Positions 17,978-27,470 are shown, counted from the first letter of the stretch. The stretch: DNA of 57,078 nt from Nocardiopsis sp. JB363 (GCF_900143625.1 NZ_FRFF01000032.1:1-57078); one strand, 5' to 3'. Program-made: numbers and translations. The notes: generated by a model from the letters alone, not told the origin.

Positions 17978-18273
17978 TGCAACCTCCCGTTCGGAGCTCT
18001 CGCCCTTATCTTGGCCCAACGACTCCCGGCTCAACCCCGTTCCCGGGGCCCGATACCCGCTAGTTACCTCTTACCTCGGCATCGTCACCGTGCGTGCGGG
18101 CGGAAGGGGAACGGGCGCGGGCGGGGTGCGCGCGGATTCGATGTCGCAGCGGGGCCGGGCGTGTCCCGAGGCACGGGCCACGGGGCGACCCTGAAGACCG
18201 GTTTCGCGAAATACGCACATGCGTTCGGCTTGCGAACATGATCTTCACCCTGGACGGCGGGCTGACCACGTGG

Positions 18274-18335
18274 GTTACGGCTATGTGTCCGATTCGTCGC
18301 TGTTGGTACGCGGTTCCGGTGTCCGCATCCGGCCA
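18274..18335 (+). promoter_or_regulatory. Conserved block A, copy 1 (upstream of protease 1)
   Basis: 62 bp that align without gaps to 20007-20068 upstream of protease 2, with about one base in four or five changed. It contains GTTACGG at the left end and GGTTCCG...GTCCGCAT in the right half. It stands out because the 174 bp to its right are not recognisably conserved between the copies. A regulatory role is inferred. Confidence 0.6.
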
Positions 18336-18509
18336 CGATGTATCCCTTGACCTACTGGCGAGTTTGTGATCCACGTACATCCTCTCCGGAAAAGCGAAGG
18401 TCAGCGGGCCCGCCGTCGAACGCGAGCGCCCCAATTGATCCGATCATGGGATGATCCTGTTGTCCCCTCGCTGAAGTATCAGCTTTCCGGGGTTCCGGTT
18501 GTCCAAGAT

Positions 18510-18553
18510 GTGCACTTATGGTGGGGCATCGTTTACCGAGTGTCTCGGTGAAC
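18510..18553 (+). promoter_or_regulatory. Conserved block B, copy 1, with operator-like dyad
   Basis: 44 bp that align with 20243-20286 with five mismatches. It begins GTGCACTTATGGT and ends in a dyad, GTTTACCGAG-TGT-CTCGGTGAAC (18531-18553), with 9 of 10 pairs matching. It lies 114 bp before the protease 1 ATG, so it would be in the promoter or early leader. A repressor or activator site is likely. Confidence 0.65.
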
Positions 18554-18666
18554 GGAGGACCCCGCCTCCTTTCGGGGGTCCTCACACTCGGAGCGCACCG
18601 TCCACCCCCAAGCGGACGAGGCGCCTTCGAGACCCCGCCCCATTCCCCCTAGGAGAGTAGGGATCA

Positions 18667-19821
18667 ATGCGACCCTCCCCCATTATCTCCGCCATCGGCA
18701 CGGGAGCGCTGGCCTTCGGGCTGTCGATCTCCGTGGTCCCGGCTGCCGGAGCCACGACCGTGCCGACCGAGCCCGTCACACAGGACGACTCGATCGCCAC
18801 CATGGAAGAAGCGCTTGAGCGCGACTTCGGCCTCACCCCGTTCGAGGCCGAAGAACTGCTCGACGCCCAGGCGGCCGCGTTCGGTCTGGACGAGGCCGCG
18901 GCGGACGCCGCGGGTGACGCCTACGCGGGTTCGGTGTTCGACACCGACACCCTGGAGCTGACCGTCCTGGTGACGGACACTTCCACGGTGTCCGACGTCG
19001 AGGCCGCCGGTGCCGAGGCCGAACTGGTCTCTTACGGCACCGAGGGCCTGGCCGAGATCATGGACGAGCTCGACGCCGCCGGCACCCAGCCGGGTGTCGT
19101 CGGCTGGTACCCCGACGTCACTTCCGACACGGTCGTGATCGAGGCCACCGAAGGCGACGACGCCCAGAGCCTCATCGAGGCCGCGGGTGTGGACGCCTCC
19201 GCCGTGGAGGTGCGCAGCACCTCCGAGCAGCCGCAGCTGTTCGCCGACATCGTCGGTGGCGACGCCTACTACATGGGCGGCGGCCGCTGCTCCATCGGGT
19301 TCGCCGCCACCGACAGCTCCGGCGGCGACGGCTTCGTGACCGCCGGTCACTGTGGCACCGTCGGCACCTCCGCCGAGAGCGAGGACGGTTCCGGCTCGGG
19401 CACCTTCGCCGAGTCGGTCTTCCCCGGCAACGACGGGGCGTTCGTGTCGGCGAGCTCCAACTGGACCGTCACCAACCTGGTCAACATGTACAGCGCCGGT
19501 GACACCCAGACGGTCGGCGGCTCCACCCAGGCACCGGTCGGCTCCGCCGTGTGCCGCTCGGGTTCGACCACCGGTTGGCACTGCGGCACCATCGAGGCCC
19601 GCGGCCAGTCGGTGAGCTACCCCGAGGGCACCGTCAACGACCTGACCCGCACCAACGTCTGCGCTGAGCCGGGTGACTCCGGTGGCTCGTTCATCAGTGA
19701 CGACCAGGCTCAGGGCGTGACCTCGGGCGGTTCGGGCAACTGCACCAGCGGTGGCACGACGTACTACCAGGAGGTCGGCGCGATGCTCAGCTCGTGGGAC
19801 CTCTCGCTGGTGACCGGATAG
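18667..19821 (+). CDS. Secreted S1 serine protease precursor (alpha-lytic/streptogrisin type), copy 1
   Basis: A 384-residue prepro-protease. A signal peptide covers about 1-29 (AVG-like end PAAGA). The alpha-lytic-type pro region (about 30-192) acts as a folding chaperone and ends before ADIVGG at about 193. The mature chymotrypsin-fold domain has His228 (TAGHC), Asp256 (PGNDGAF) and Ser338 (EPGDSGGS). Disulfide pairs are likely at C208/C229, C296/C306 and C332/C359. The surface looks more acidic than copy 2 (SAESEDGSGSG). GGAGAGTAGGG precedes the ATG. It is an extracellular nutrient protease, and a strong terminator follows. Confidence 0.95.
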   Translation: MRPSPIISAIGTGALAFGLSISVVPAAGATTVPTEPVTQDDSIATMEEALERDFGLTPFEAEELLDAQAAAFGLDEAAADAAGDAYAGSVFDTDTLELTVLVTDTSTVSDVEAAGAEAELVSYGTEGLAEIMDELDAAGTQPGVVGWYPDVTSDTVVIEATEGDDAQSLIEAAGVDASAVEVRSTSEQPQLFADIVGGDAYYMGGGRCSIGFAATDSSGGDGFVTAGHCGTVGTSAESEDGSGSGTFAESVFPGNDGAFVSASSNWTVTNLVNMYSAGDTQTVGGSTQAPVGSAVCRSGSTTGWHCGTIEARGQSVSYPEGTVNDLTRTNVCAEPGDSGGSFISDDQAQGVTSGGSGNCTSGGTTYYQEVGAMLSSWDLSLVTG

Positions 19822-19845
19822 CAACACCCGTCCGGCACGGCACCG

Positions 19846-19879
19846 ACGCCCCCGTCCGCTTTCGAGCGGACGGGGGCGT
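19846..19879 (+). terminator. Terminator of protease 1
   Basis: A perfect 15-bp GC-rich stem (19846-19860 with 19865-19879) with a TTCG tetraloop, 24 bp past the stop and followed by TCTCGTTCTC. Confidence 0.85.
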
Positions 19880-20006
19880 TCTCGTTCTCACCTTCCTCGG
19901 GCCGATCGCCTGGCCGCATCCGGCCAGGGCGCGTCCGATCCCGATTCGCGCGGGTGCGCCGCCGTCCTCCCCTCCTCGGGCCCTGGGTACGCCCATGACC
20001 AGAGGT

Positions 20007-20068
20007 GTTACGGGGGTGTGTCCGAGTGACCACGGTTGGTACCCGGTTCCGACGTCCGCATGTGGCCA
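20007..20068 (+). promoter_or_regulatory. Conserved block A, copy 2 (upstream of protease 2)
   Basis: The counterpart of 18274-18335 with equal length and no gaps. Its start is 236 bp before block B, exactly as in copy 1. Confidence 0.6.
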
Positions 20069-20242
20069 TTCTGCCCCTCTTGTGGAAATGCGCCCGTTTC
20101 GGTCCGTGATCGACCGTCTGCGGTAATCGCAAGGTGGGATCCCACGACCGCAACGGAGTGCGACCGGAACCGACCTATCAACCCATCACCGGATTTCGCC
20201 TTGAATGCTTTTCCCGCTCGACGGTCTTTCCCTCACCAAAAC

Positions 20243-20286
20243 GTGCACTTATGGTTGGGCGTTGTTTACCGGATGTCTCGGTGAAC
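20243..20286 (+). promoter_or_regulatory. Conserved block B, copy 2, with weaker dyad
   Basis: The counterpart of 18510-18553 with five differences. The dyad (20264-20286) keeps its right arm CTCGGTGAAC and the TGT centre, but the left arm is GTTTACCGGA, leaving 7 of 10 pairs. It lies 63 bp before the protease 2 ATG. Confidence 0.65.
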
Positions 20287-20348
20287 AACGGCGACCGAGT
20301 CGAATCGGTCGCCGATCCCCCGCAAATCCCCCAAGGAGAGTAGGGACC

Positions 20349-21494
20349 ATGCGACCCTCCCCCGTTGTCTCCGCCATAGGTACCGGAGCCCTGGCCTTCG
20401 GCCTGGCTCTGGGCACCACCCCCGCCGCCGCGGCACCCGTGGCACCCGCACCCCAGTCCCCCGACGCCGAGGCCGTCAGCATGGCCGAGGCCCTTGAGCG
20501 CGACCTCGGCCTGTCCCCGTCCCAGGCCGCCGACCTGTTCGAAGCCCAGACCGAGGCGTTCGAGATCGACGCCGAGGCCACCGAGGCCGCGGCCGACGCC
20601 TACGGCGGCTCCCTCTTCGACACCGACAGCCTCGAACTGACCGTCCTGGTCACCGACGCCTCCGCCGTTGACGCGGTCGAGGCCACCGGCGCCCAGGCCG
20701 AGGTCGTCACCCACGGCATCGATGGTCTCCAAGAGATCGTCGACGAACTCAACGCCGCCCAGGCCGACGCGGGCGTCGTCGGTTGGTACCCCGACATCGC
20801 CGGTGACACGGTCGTCCTGGAGGTCATGGAAGGCTCCGGGGCCGACGTGGACGCCCTCCTCGCCGACTCCGGTGTCGACGCCGCCGACGTCACGGTGGAG
20901 AGCACCAACGAACAGCCCGAGCTCTACGCCGACATCGTCGGAGGTCTGGCCTACACCATGGGCGGACGCTGCTCGGTCGGTTTCGCCGCCACCAACTCCT
21001 CCGGGCAGCCCGGCTTCGTCACCGCCGGACACTGCGGCAGCGTCGGCACCGGCGTCAGCATCGGCAACGGGCAGGGCGTCTTCGAGCGTTCCATCTTCCC
21101 CGGCAACGACGCCGCCTTCGTCCGTGGCACGTCCAACTTCACCCTGACCAACCTCGTCAGCCGCTACAACACCGGCGGGCACGCCACCGTGAGCGGATCC
21201 AGCGCGGCCGCGATCGGCTCCCAGGTGTGCCGCTCCGGCTCCACCACCGGCTGGCACTGCGGCACCATCCAGGCCCGCAACCAGACGGTGAACTACCCGC
21301 AGGGCACCGTCCAGGCCCTGACCCGCACCAACGTCTGCGCCGAGCCCGGTGACTCCGGCGGATCCTTCATCTCCGGTAGCCAGGCGCAGGGCGTCACCTC
21401 CGGTGGCTCCGGCAACTGCTCCTCCGGCGGCACCACCTACTACCAGGAGGTCAACCCCATGCTCAACAGCTGGGGCGTGCGTCTGCGCACCTGA
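20349..21494 (+). CDS. Secreted S1 serine protease precursor, Nocardiopsis alkaline protease type, copy 2
   Basis: 381 residues: signal peptide (about 1-29), pro region (to about 193), then a 188-residue mature enzyme starting ADIVGGLAYTMGGRC. The triad is His228 (TAGHC), Asp254 (PGNDAAF) and Ser336 (EPGDSGGS). The mature sequence, including FPGNDAAFVRGTSNFTLTNL and the SWGVRLRT end, is very close to what I recall for Nocardiopsis alkaline protease. GGAGAGTAGGG precedes the ATG at 20349, which gives the same MRPSP start as copy 1; upstream in-frame starts lack this. It clearly arose with copy 1 by tandem duplication. Confidence 0.96.
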   Translation: MRPSPVVSAIGTGALAFGLALGTTPAAAAPVAPAPQSPDAEAVSMAEALERDLGLSPSQAADLFEAQTEAFEIDAEATEAAADAYGGSLFDTDSLELTVLVTDASAVDAVEATGAQAEVVTHGIDGLQEIVDELNAAQADAGVVGWYPDIAGDTVVLEVMEGSGADVDALLADSGVDAADVTVESTNEQPELYADIVGGLAYTMGGRCSVGFAATNSSGQPGFVTAGHCGSVGTGVSIGNGQGVFERSIFPGNDAAFVRGTSNFTLTNLVSRYNTGGHATVSGSSAAAIGSQVCRSGSTTGWHCGTIQARNQTVNYPQGTVQALTRTNVCAEPGDSGGSFISGSQAQGVTSGGSGNCSSGGTTYYQEVNPMLNSWGVRLRT

Positions 21495-21505
21495 CCCCCG
21501 CACAC

Positions 21506-21540
21506 GACGTCCCCGCCCGCGACCCGCGGGCGGGGACGTC
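21506..21540. terminator. Bidirectional terminator between protease 2 and dop
   Basis: A perfect 15-bp stem (21506-21520 with 21526-21540), loop GACCC, in the 61-bp gap between two convergent genes. It can serve both. Confidence 0.8.
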
Positions 21541-21555
21541 CGCGTTCGGAAGGGG

Positions 21556-23079
21556 TCAGCCTCCGCGTTTGCCGCCCAGGATCGCGACCAGGTCCTCCGC
21601 GGTGTCGGCGGCGTCCAGCAGAGCGCCCACGTGCTCCTTGGTGCCCCGCGACGGCTCCAGGGTCGGCACCCGCTGCAACGAGTCGTGGCCGGGCAGGTCG
21701 AAGATGACCGAGTCCCAGGAGGCAGCCGCCACCGAGTCGGCGTACTTGGCCAGGCACCGACCACGGAAGAAGGCGCGGGTGTCCTCCGGCGGTTCGGTGA
21801 TCGCCCGGGTCACCTCCGACTCCTCCAACAGTCGATGGACCCGGCCACGGGCCGCCAACCGGTTGTACAGGCCCCGGTCCTGGCGCACGTCCGAGTACTG
21901 CAGATCCACCATCTGCAACCGCGGGCTCGACCACTCCAGACCGTCACGGGAGCGGTAGCTCTCCAACAGCTTGAGCTTGGCTACCCAGTCCAACCGGTCG
22001 GCCAGATCCATCGGATCCCGCGCGAGCCCGGTCAGCACCGACTCCCACTGGTCCAGAACGTCGGCGGTGTCGGGGTCCACGTCCGTACCGAACCGGTCCT
22101 CCACGTACTTGCGCGCCTGGTCCAGGTACTCGCCCTGCAACTCCAGGGCGGTCATCCGTCGCCCGTCGCGCAACCGCAACCGGTGCTTCAACCCCGGGTC
22201 GTGGGAAACCTCCCGCAGGTCCGCCACCGACGTCTCCAACGACAGGTCCTGCTGCAAGAACCCGTCCTCGATCATCGACAGCACCAGAGCGGTGGACCCC
22301 ATCTTCAGATAGGTGGAGAGCTCGCTCATGTTGGCGTCACCGATGATCACGTGCAGTCGTCGGTACTGCTCCGGGTCCGCGTGGGGTTCGTCCCGTGTGT
22401 TGATGATGGGACGCTTCAGGGTCGTCTCCAACCCCACCTCGACCTCGAAGAAGTCGGCGCGCTGGGAGAGCTGGAACCCGCTGCCCTGCCCGTCCGAACC
22501 GATGCCGACCTTGCCGGCCCCGCACATCACCTGCCGGGACACGAAGAACGGGATGAGGTGGCGGACGATGTCCCCGAAGGGCGTCGACCGCTTCATCAGG
22601 TAGTTCTCGTGGCACCCGTAGGAGGCGCCCTTGTTGTCGGTGTTGTTCTTGTACAGCTGGATCGGTTCGATGCCCGGCGTCGAACCCGCCCGCGCCGCGG
22701 CCTCGGCCATGACCCGCTCTCCGGCCTTGTCCCACAACACCGCGTCACGCGGGTTGGTGACTTCGGGGGCCGAGTACTCAGGATGGGCGTGGTCCACGTA
22801 CAGGCGCGCACCGTTGGTGAGGATGACGTTGGCCAACCCCAGATCCTCGTCGGTCAGCTGGGTGGGGTCGGCCACCTCACGCGCCAGGTCGAAGCCGCGC
22901 GCGTCCCGCAGCGGGTTCTCCTCCTCGAAGTCCCAGCGGGCTCGCCTGGCCCGCGCCGCCGAGGCGGCAAAATAGGCGTTGACCACCTGGGTGGAGGTGA
23001 CCATCGCGTTGGCCCCGGGGTTGCCCGGCACGGAGATCCCGTATTCGGTCTCGATACCCATAATCCGCCGCACACTCAT
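21556..23079 (-). CDS. dop: Pup deamidase/depupylase Dop
   Basis: Converts the C-terminal Gln of Pup to Glu and removes Pup from conjugates. The 507-residue PafA paralogue has [10 protein letters not shown] with the metal-binding Glu10, the Dop-specific insertion (about 42-80, [23 protein letters not shown]) and [13 protein letters not shown] with the catalytic Asp96. [20 protein letters not shown] forms the nucleotide region. A TAGCCT -10-like hexamer lies six bases before the ATG (23086-23091), suggesting a leaderless transcript. It is downstream of mpa, but the usual neighbour pup is displaced by the two proteases. Confidence 0.97.
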   Translation of the reverse strand: MSVRRIMGIETEYGISVPGNPGANAMVTSTQVVNAYFAASAARARRARWDFEEENPLRDARGFDLAREVADPTQLTDEDLGLANVILTNGARLYVDHAHPEYSAPEVTNPRDAVLWDKAGERVMAEAAARAGSTPGIEPIQLYKNNTDNKGASYGCHENYLMKRSTPFGDIVRHLIPFFVSRQVMCGAGKVGIGSDGQGSGFQLSQRADFFEVEVGLETTLKRPIINTRDEPHADPEQYRRLHVIIGDANMSELSTYLKMGSTALVLSMIEDGFLQQDLSLETSVADLREVSHDPGLKHRLRLRDGRRMTALELQGEYLDQARKYVEDRFGTDVDPDTADVLDQWESVLTGLARDPMDLADRLDWVAKLKLLESYRSRDGLEWSSPRLQMVDLQYSDVRQDRGLYNRLAARGRVHRLLEESEVTRAITEPPEDTRAFFRGRCLAKYADSVAAASWDSVIFDLPGHDSLQRVPTLEPSRGTKEHVGALLDAADTAEDLVAILGGKRGG

Positions 23080-23085
23080 GCTGAG

Positions 23086-23091
23086 AGGCTA
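23086..23091 (-). promoter_or_regulatory. -10-like hexamer of dop
   Basis: TAGCCT on the minus strand, six bases before the dop ATG. This fits the leaderless promoters frequent in actinobacteria. No convincing -35 box is seen. Confidence 0.4.
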
Positions 23092-23294
23092 TCCGCCCGG
23101 GCGCCGTCTTGAACTCTTCCGCGCCAATTGTGGCCTAAGCGCCGTCTTCCCGGGCGTTTCGAAAGGTCTTCACCCGAGATGTCCGCACAGCTCACCACGG
23201 ATTCTGACGGATTCGCCTAAAAGGGCGACGAGATTCGCACGAACCGGCCGACCGCATCCGGGGCAGGGGCGAGAAGTCCGGGGGCGCACACGCC

Positions 23295-23327
23295 GGGGCC
23301 CGCCGGAGAAGGACTCCGGCGGGCCCC
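23295..23327 (-). terminator. Hairpin after mpa
   Basis: A perfect 14-bp stem (23295-23308 with 23314-23327), loop AAGGA, 30 bp past the mpa stop. There is no U-run. It would separate mpa from dop transcription. Confidence 0.65.
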
Positions 23328-23356
23328 GAAGCGGTACGCGACCGCGGCGAGCGTGT

Positions 23357-25126
23357 TCACAGGTACTGACCGGTGTTGGCGACCGTGTCGATGGACCGGC
23401 CCGAGTCGGAGCCCGTCTTCCCGGTGATGAGCGTACGGATGTAGACGATCCGTTCGCCCTTCTTGCCGGAGATACGCGCCCAGTCGTCCGGATTGGTGGT
23501 GTTGGGCAGGTCCTCGTTCTCACTGAACTCATCGACACAGGCCTGCATCAGGTGCGAGACCCGGATGCCCTTGGACTGCTGTTCGATGAAGTCCTTGATC
23601 GCCATCTTCTTGGCCCGCGAGACGATGTTCTCAATCATCGCGCCGGAGTTGAAGTCCTTGAAGTACAGGACCTCCTTGTCACCGTTGGCGTAGGTGACCT
23701 CCAAGAAGCGGTTCTCCTCGCCCTCGGTGTACATCCGCTCCACGACCCGCTGGATCATGGCGTCCACCGTGGCCTTGCTGGAACCACCGTGCTCGGACAG
23801 GTCCTCCTCGTGCAGCGGCAGCTCTTCGGTGATGTACTTGGCGAAGATGTCACGGGCCGCCTCGGCGTCGGGCCGCTCGATCTTGATCTTGACGTCCAAA
23901 CGTCCGGGCCGCAGGATCGCCGGGTCGATCATGTCCTCGCGGTTGGAGGCGCCGATGACGATGACGTTCTCCAGCCCCTCGACACCGTCGATCTCACTGA
24001 GCATCTGCGGGACGATCGTGTTCTCCACGTCGGAGGACACACCCGAACCACGCGTACGGAAGATCGAGTCCATCTCGTCGAAGAACACGATGACGGGGGT
24101 TCCCTCGGAGGCCTTCTCCCTGGCCCGTTGGAAGACCAGGCGGATGTGCCGCTCGGTCTCGCCCACGTACTTGTTCAGCAGCTCCGGACCCTTGATGTTG
24201 AGGAAGAAGCTCTTGCCGACGTCCTTGCCGGTGCGCTCGGCCACCTGCTTGGCCAACGAGTTCGCGACCGCTTTGGCGATGAGCGTCTTACCGCACCCGG
24301 GCGGACCGTACAGCAGCACGCCTTTCGGCGGGCGCAACTGGTGCTCGAAGAACAACTCCTTGTACAGGTAGGGCAACTCGACCGCGTCGCGGATCATCTC
24401 GATCTGCCCCGACAGACCACCGACGTCGTCGTAGGCGATGTCGGGGACCTCTTCGAGGATGAGCTCCTCGACCTCCGACTTGGGAATGCGCTCGTACACG
24501 TAACCCGACCGGGACTCCAGCAGCAGTGAGTCCCCCGCCCTGATCGGCTCGTCGCGCAGCGGCTCCGCCAACCGCACGATCCGCTCCTCGTCGTGATGCG
24601 AGATCACCAGGGCACGGTCGCCGTCCTCAAGGATCTCCTTGAGCATGACGACTTCACCGACGGTCTCGAAGGACTCCACCTCGACGACGTTGAACGCCTC
24701 GTTGAGCATGACCTCCTGGCCCGGGCGCAACGATTCCAGTTCCACGGAGGGACTGACGTTGACCCGCATCTTGCGGCCATTGGTGAAGATCTCAACGGTC
24801 TCGTCCTCGCGCGACCCAAGGTAGACACCGAAGCCCGACGGCGGCTGCGCGAGCCGATCGACCTCCTCCTTGAGTGCCACGATCTGCTCGCGCGCCTCCT
24901 TCAGTGTGGAGACGAGCCGTTCGTTCTGCCCGTTGGCGGCAGCCAGGTTGGCCTGGGCCTCCCGCAACCGCTCTTCCAACAGACGCACATGTCGGGGCGA
25001 GTCGGCGAGCTTACGCCGAACCACGCTGAGTTCCTTTTCCATGTAGGAGACCTGAGCCGTGAGTTCAGCGACTTCACGGTCCTGGTCGTCTTGACGCTCG
25101 TCTTCGCGCTCGGCCACGTCCGCCAC
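23357..25126 (-). CDS. mpa: Proteasome-associated AAA ATPase Mpa/ARC
   Basis: The hexameric unfoldase that captures pupylated proteins and threads them into the 20S proteasome. The 589 residues comprise an N-terminal coiled coil that binds Pup (about 15-95), tandem OB domains (about 97-230), and the AAA module with Walker A GPPGCGKT (274-281) and Walker B IVFFDE (346-351). The C-terminus ends GQYL, the motif that docks into PrcA and opens the gate. It is the upstream member of the system, with trmI further upstream. Confidence 0.97.
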   Translation of the reverse strand: MADVAEREDERQDDQDREVAELTAQVSYMEKELSVVRRKLADSPRHVRLLEERLREAQANLAAANGQNERLVSTLKEAREQIVALKEEVDRLAQPPSGFGVYLGSREDETVEIFTNGRKMRVNVSPSVELESLRPGQEVMLNEAFNVVEVESFETVGEVVMLKEILEDGDRALVISHHDEERIVRLAEPLRDEPIRAGDSLLLESRSGYVYERIPKSEVEELILEEVPDIAYDDVGGLSGQIEMIRDAVELPYLYKELFFEHQLRPPKGVLLYGPPGCGKTLIAKAVANSLAKQVAERTGKDVGKSFFLNIKGPELLNKYVGETERHIRLVFQRAREKASEGTPVIVFFDEMDSIFRTRGSGVSSDVENTIVPQMLSEIDGVEGLENVIVIGASNREDMIDPAILRPGRLDVKIKIERPDAEAARDIFAKYITEELPLHEEDLSEHGGSSKATVDAMIQRVVERMYTEGEENRFLEVTYANGDKEVLYFKDFNSGAMIENIVSRAKKMAIKDFIEQQSKGIRVSHLMQACVDEFSENEDLPNTTNPDDWARISGKKGERIVYIRTLITGKTGSDSGRSIDTVANTGQYL

Positions 25127-25360
25127 CTCCCTATGAGAAGGACGACTACTCGGGAACCTACCTACCCAGCCCCTTTCCTAACCTCCTGGCTTCGAGGAGT
25201 GTCGGGAGCCTCACTTTCACACCTTGCATCGACGCAGGTCACGCTGGCAGCGGATGACCCGACGTAATGAGAAAGTAACCTTCGTGGCGGGAATAAGGCA
25301 AGTGCATTCCAGACGTTTCCCCAGGCTTGCGCGGCACTGACACCCCCGCACCGGAAACGA

Positions 25361-25397
25361 CGAGGCCCGCCCCGGACCTTGTCCGAAGCGGGCCTCG
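25361..25397 (-). terminator. Hairpin after trmI
   Basis: A stem of 10 bp (25361-25370 with 25388-25397) with an inner CGGAC/GTCCG stem, just past the trmI stop; TCGTTT follows on the minus strand. Confidence 0.65.
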
Positions 25398-25414
25398 CAC
25401 GGGCACCGCGCACG

Positions 25415-26368
25415 CTACTCGGCGGGCCGATCCGTTTCCTTCGCGGGCGTGTCCGACCCGGCCTCGGCGGAGGCGGCCACGCCCTGGGAGGCGGCGGCGC
25501 GCGCCGCCTCGTAGTCCTTGCCGTAGGCGCCCTTGGCCGGACGACGACGCCGCTCGGGCGCCGCCACACCATCGGCCAGACGACGCGCCACCACCAGGAA
25601 ACCGGTGTGGCCGATCATCCGGTGGTCCGGACGCACCGCCAGCCCCTCCACGTGCCACGTGCGCAGCATCGTCTCCCACGAACGCGGCTCGTAGAACCGC
25701 TCGTCCTCGCGCAGCTCCTCCACCACACGGGACAGCTGGGTCGTGGTCGCCACGTAACAACACACCAACCCACCGGGGATCAGGGCCTTGGCGACCGCGT
25801 CCAGGCACTCCCACGGCGCGAGCATGTCCAGGAACACCCGGTCCACGTCGGTCTCGTCGAGCTCCTCGACCAGGTCGCCCACGGTCAGCCGCCACGCCGG
25901 GTGCGGTCCGCCGTAGAAGTTCTCCACGTTCTTGCGGGCGATCTCGGCGAAGTCGGCCCGCCTCTCGTAGGAGTGCAGCATGCCCTGCTCCCCCACCGCG
26001 CGCAGCAGCCAGTTGGACATGGCGCCCGAACCCGCCCCGGCCTCCACCACGCGCGCGCCCGGGAAGATGTCGGCTTCCACCATCACCTGGGCGGCGTCCT
26101 TGGGGTAGACGATGGTCGCCCCACGCTTCATGGACAGCGTGTAGTCGATGAGCAGGGGGCGCAGGGCCACGTAGGCCGTGCCGGTGTTGGAGGTGACGAC
26201 GCTTCCCTCGGGTTCACCGAGGAGATCGTCGTGGTCGACCTTGCCCTTGTGCGAGTGGAAGGCGCCACCCTCACGCAAGGTGATGGTGTGCATCCGGCCC
26301 TTGGGGTCGGTCAACTGCACGGTGTCGCCATCGGTGAAGGGGCCGCGGCGGCCATGGATACCGGTCAA
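25415..26368 (-). CDS. trmI: tRNA (adenine-N1)-methyltransferase TrmI
   Basis: Methylates A58 in the T loop of tRNA using S-adenosylmethionine. Of its 317 residues, the N-terminal beta domain (DTVQLTDPKGRMHTITL) precedes the Rossmann core with EAGAGSGAMSNWLLRAVG (SAM loop) and FLDMLAPWE (catalytic Asp). The YPKDAAQ segment is also typical. The C-terminal tail is Ala-rich and basic. The start appears to be TTG (26366-26368), since homologues begin about ten residues before GPF and no in-frame ATG exists there. trmI next to mpa is the usual actinobacterial order. Confidence 0.93.
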   Translation of the reverse strand: MTGIHGRRGPFTDGDTVQLTDPKGRMHTITLREGGAFHSHKGKVDHDDLLGEPEGSVVTSNTGTAYVALRPLLIDYTLSMKRGATIVYPKDAAQVMVEADIFPGARVVEAGAGSGAMSNWLLRAVGEQGMLHSYERRADFAEIARKNVENFYGGPHPAWRLTVGDLVEELDETDVDRVFLDMLAPWECLDAVAKALIPGGLVCCYVATTTQLSRVVEELREDERFYEPRSWETMLRTWHVEGLAVRPDHRMIGHTGFLVVARRLADGVAAPERRRRPAKGAYGKDYEAARAAASQGVAASAEAGSDTPAKETDRPAE

Positions 26369-26566
26369 CGTCGCTCTCGTCTTCCCACATCGCGTTCAGG
26401 TCGGGCAGTCGCCCAGCGTATCGGCCTCCCGAACCGCGACGAACCGTCCCGAGCCTCGCCCACTCCGCCCTTCCGCGTGCGAAAACCGAATTCGTTGGGC
26501 AGGATCAGGCGTGGAGCCGAGCCACGGACCCCCGTCAGCACACGAGGACCACAGGAGACAGCACCC

Positions 26567-27334
26567 ATGTCACAGCCGACCACGGGCCTGGGAATCGACA
26601 TCGGCGGCAGCGGCATCAAGGGCGCCCCCGTCGACCTGGACTCCGGTGAGTTCCTCCGGGAACGGCTCAAGATCCTCACCCCCGACGAGTCGGGCTCCGA
26701 GCCCGTATCCGAGATCGTCGCGCGGATCTGCGACCACTTCCCCGAGGCCGCGGGCGGCCCCGTGGGCATCACCTTCCCCGGGGTCGTGCAGAACGGCACG
26801 GTCCACAGCGCCGCCAACCTGGACAAGTCCTGGGTGGGCACCGACGCGCGCGCCCTGTTCACCCAGGCCGTGGGGCGCCCGGTCCGGGTCCTCAACGACG
26901 CCGACGCCGCCGCCCTGGCCGAGACCCGCTACGGCGCGGCCAAGGGCGTGCACGGCACGGTCCTGATGACCACCCTGGGAACCGGTATCGGCACCGCCCT
27001 GGTCGTGGCCGGTCGTCTGGTGCCCAACACCGAGTTCGGGCACCTGGAGATCGACGGGCACGACGCCGAGTCACGGGCCTCCTCCGGGGCCAAGGAACGC
27101 GACGGCCTGTCCTACCCCGAGTGGGCGAACGAGCGCCTACAGCGCTACTACCGGGTGATCGAGGACCTGGTGTGGCCGGACCTGATCGTGGTGGGCGGCG
27201 GGGTGAGCCGCAAGGCCCACAAGTTCCTGCCGTTGCTCGACATCCGTACCCCGATCGTGCCCGCGGCCCTGCGCAACACGGCGGGCATCGTGGGCGCCGC
27301 CCTGGCCGCCGCCCAGGCTCTGGAAATGCCCTGA
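26567..27334 (+). CDS. ppgK: Polyphosphate glucokinase
   Basis: Phosphorylates glucose to glucose-6-phosphate with polyphosphate or ATP. The 255-residue ROK-family protein has GIDIGGSGIKGAPVDL (phosphate loop), ITFPGVVQNG, LNDADAAALAE (catalytic Asp near 111), TLGTGIGTALVV and EFGHLEIDGHDAE. There is no zinc cysteine cluster, as expected for PpgK. CAGGAG precedes the ATG at 26567; the open frame continues upstream but is antisense to trmI there. It is divergent from trmI. Confidence 0.94.
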   Translation: MSQPTTGLGIDIGGSGIKGAPVDLDSGEFLRERLKILTPDESGSEPVSEIVARICDHFPEAAGGPVGITFPGVVQNGTVHSAANLDKSWVGTDARALFTQAVGRPVRVLNDADAAALAETRYGAAKGVHGTVLMTTLGTGIGTALVVAGRLVPNTEFGHLEIDGHDAESRASSGAKERDGLSYPEWANERLQRYYRVIEDLVWPDLIVVGGGVSRKAHKFLPLLDIRTPIVPAALRNTAGIVGAALAAAQALEMP

Positions 27335-27429
27335 TCCCCTACCTCCACGGCGCGGCTTCCCACGGCCCCGGTGGTTCGCCATCGGGCCCGGGAGCGGAAC
27401 ACGCGTTCCTGAGGAGCGAGGGAAGGGAG

Positions 27430-27470
27430 GGGCGCCTGGCGAACAGTGGGGACGGTACCGCCAGGCGCCC
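27430..27470 (+). terminator. Hairpin after ppgK
   Basis: A perfect 12-bp stem (27430-27441 with 27459-27470) with a 17-nt loop, about 95 bp past the ppgK stop. It could terminate ppgK; no U-run is present. Confidence 0.5.

Larger units (their letters stand above)
17978..18666. other. Divergent intergenic region pup / protease 1 (689 bp)
   Basis: Holds the presumed pup promoter on one side and the protease 1 upstream region on the other. No open frame here is convincing. Two blocks (18274-18335 and 18510-18553) recur in front of protease 2 at the same mutual distance and are listed separately. The rest shows no recognisable element. Confidence 0.8.
19822..20348 (+). other. Intergenic region between the two proteases (527 bp)
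   Basis: Starts with the terminator of protease 1 and then contains copies of blocks A and B in the same order and spacing as before protease 1. There is no credible gene. Confidence 0.75.

Noticed and set aside
17978..18034. 19-residue N-terminal extension of Pup
   Set aside because: All known Pups start at the MATKD-like position, and the ribosome site GGGAGG is right before it.
18085..20153. Short minus-strand peptides in both block A copies with similar sequence (NRVPT...RTH.RN)
   Set aside because: Similarity stops at the edge of block A, the reading beyond differs completely, and many base changes alter residues. Conserved regulatory DNA explains it better.
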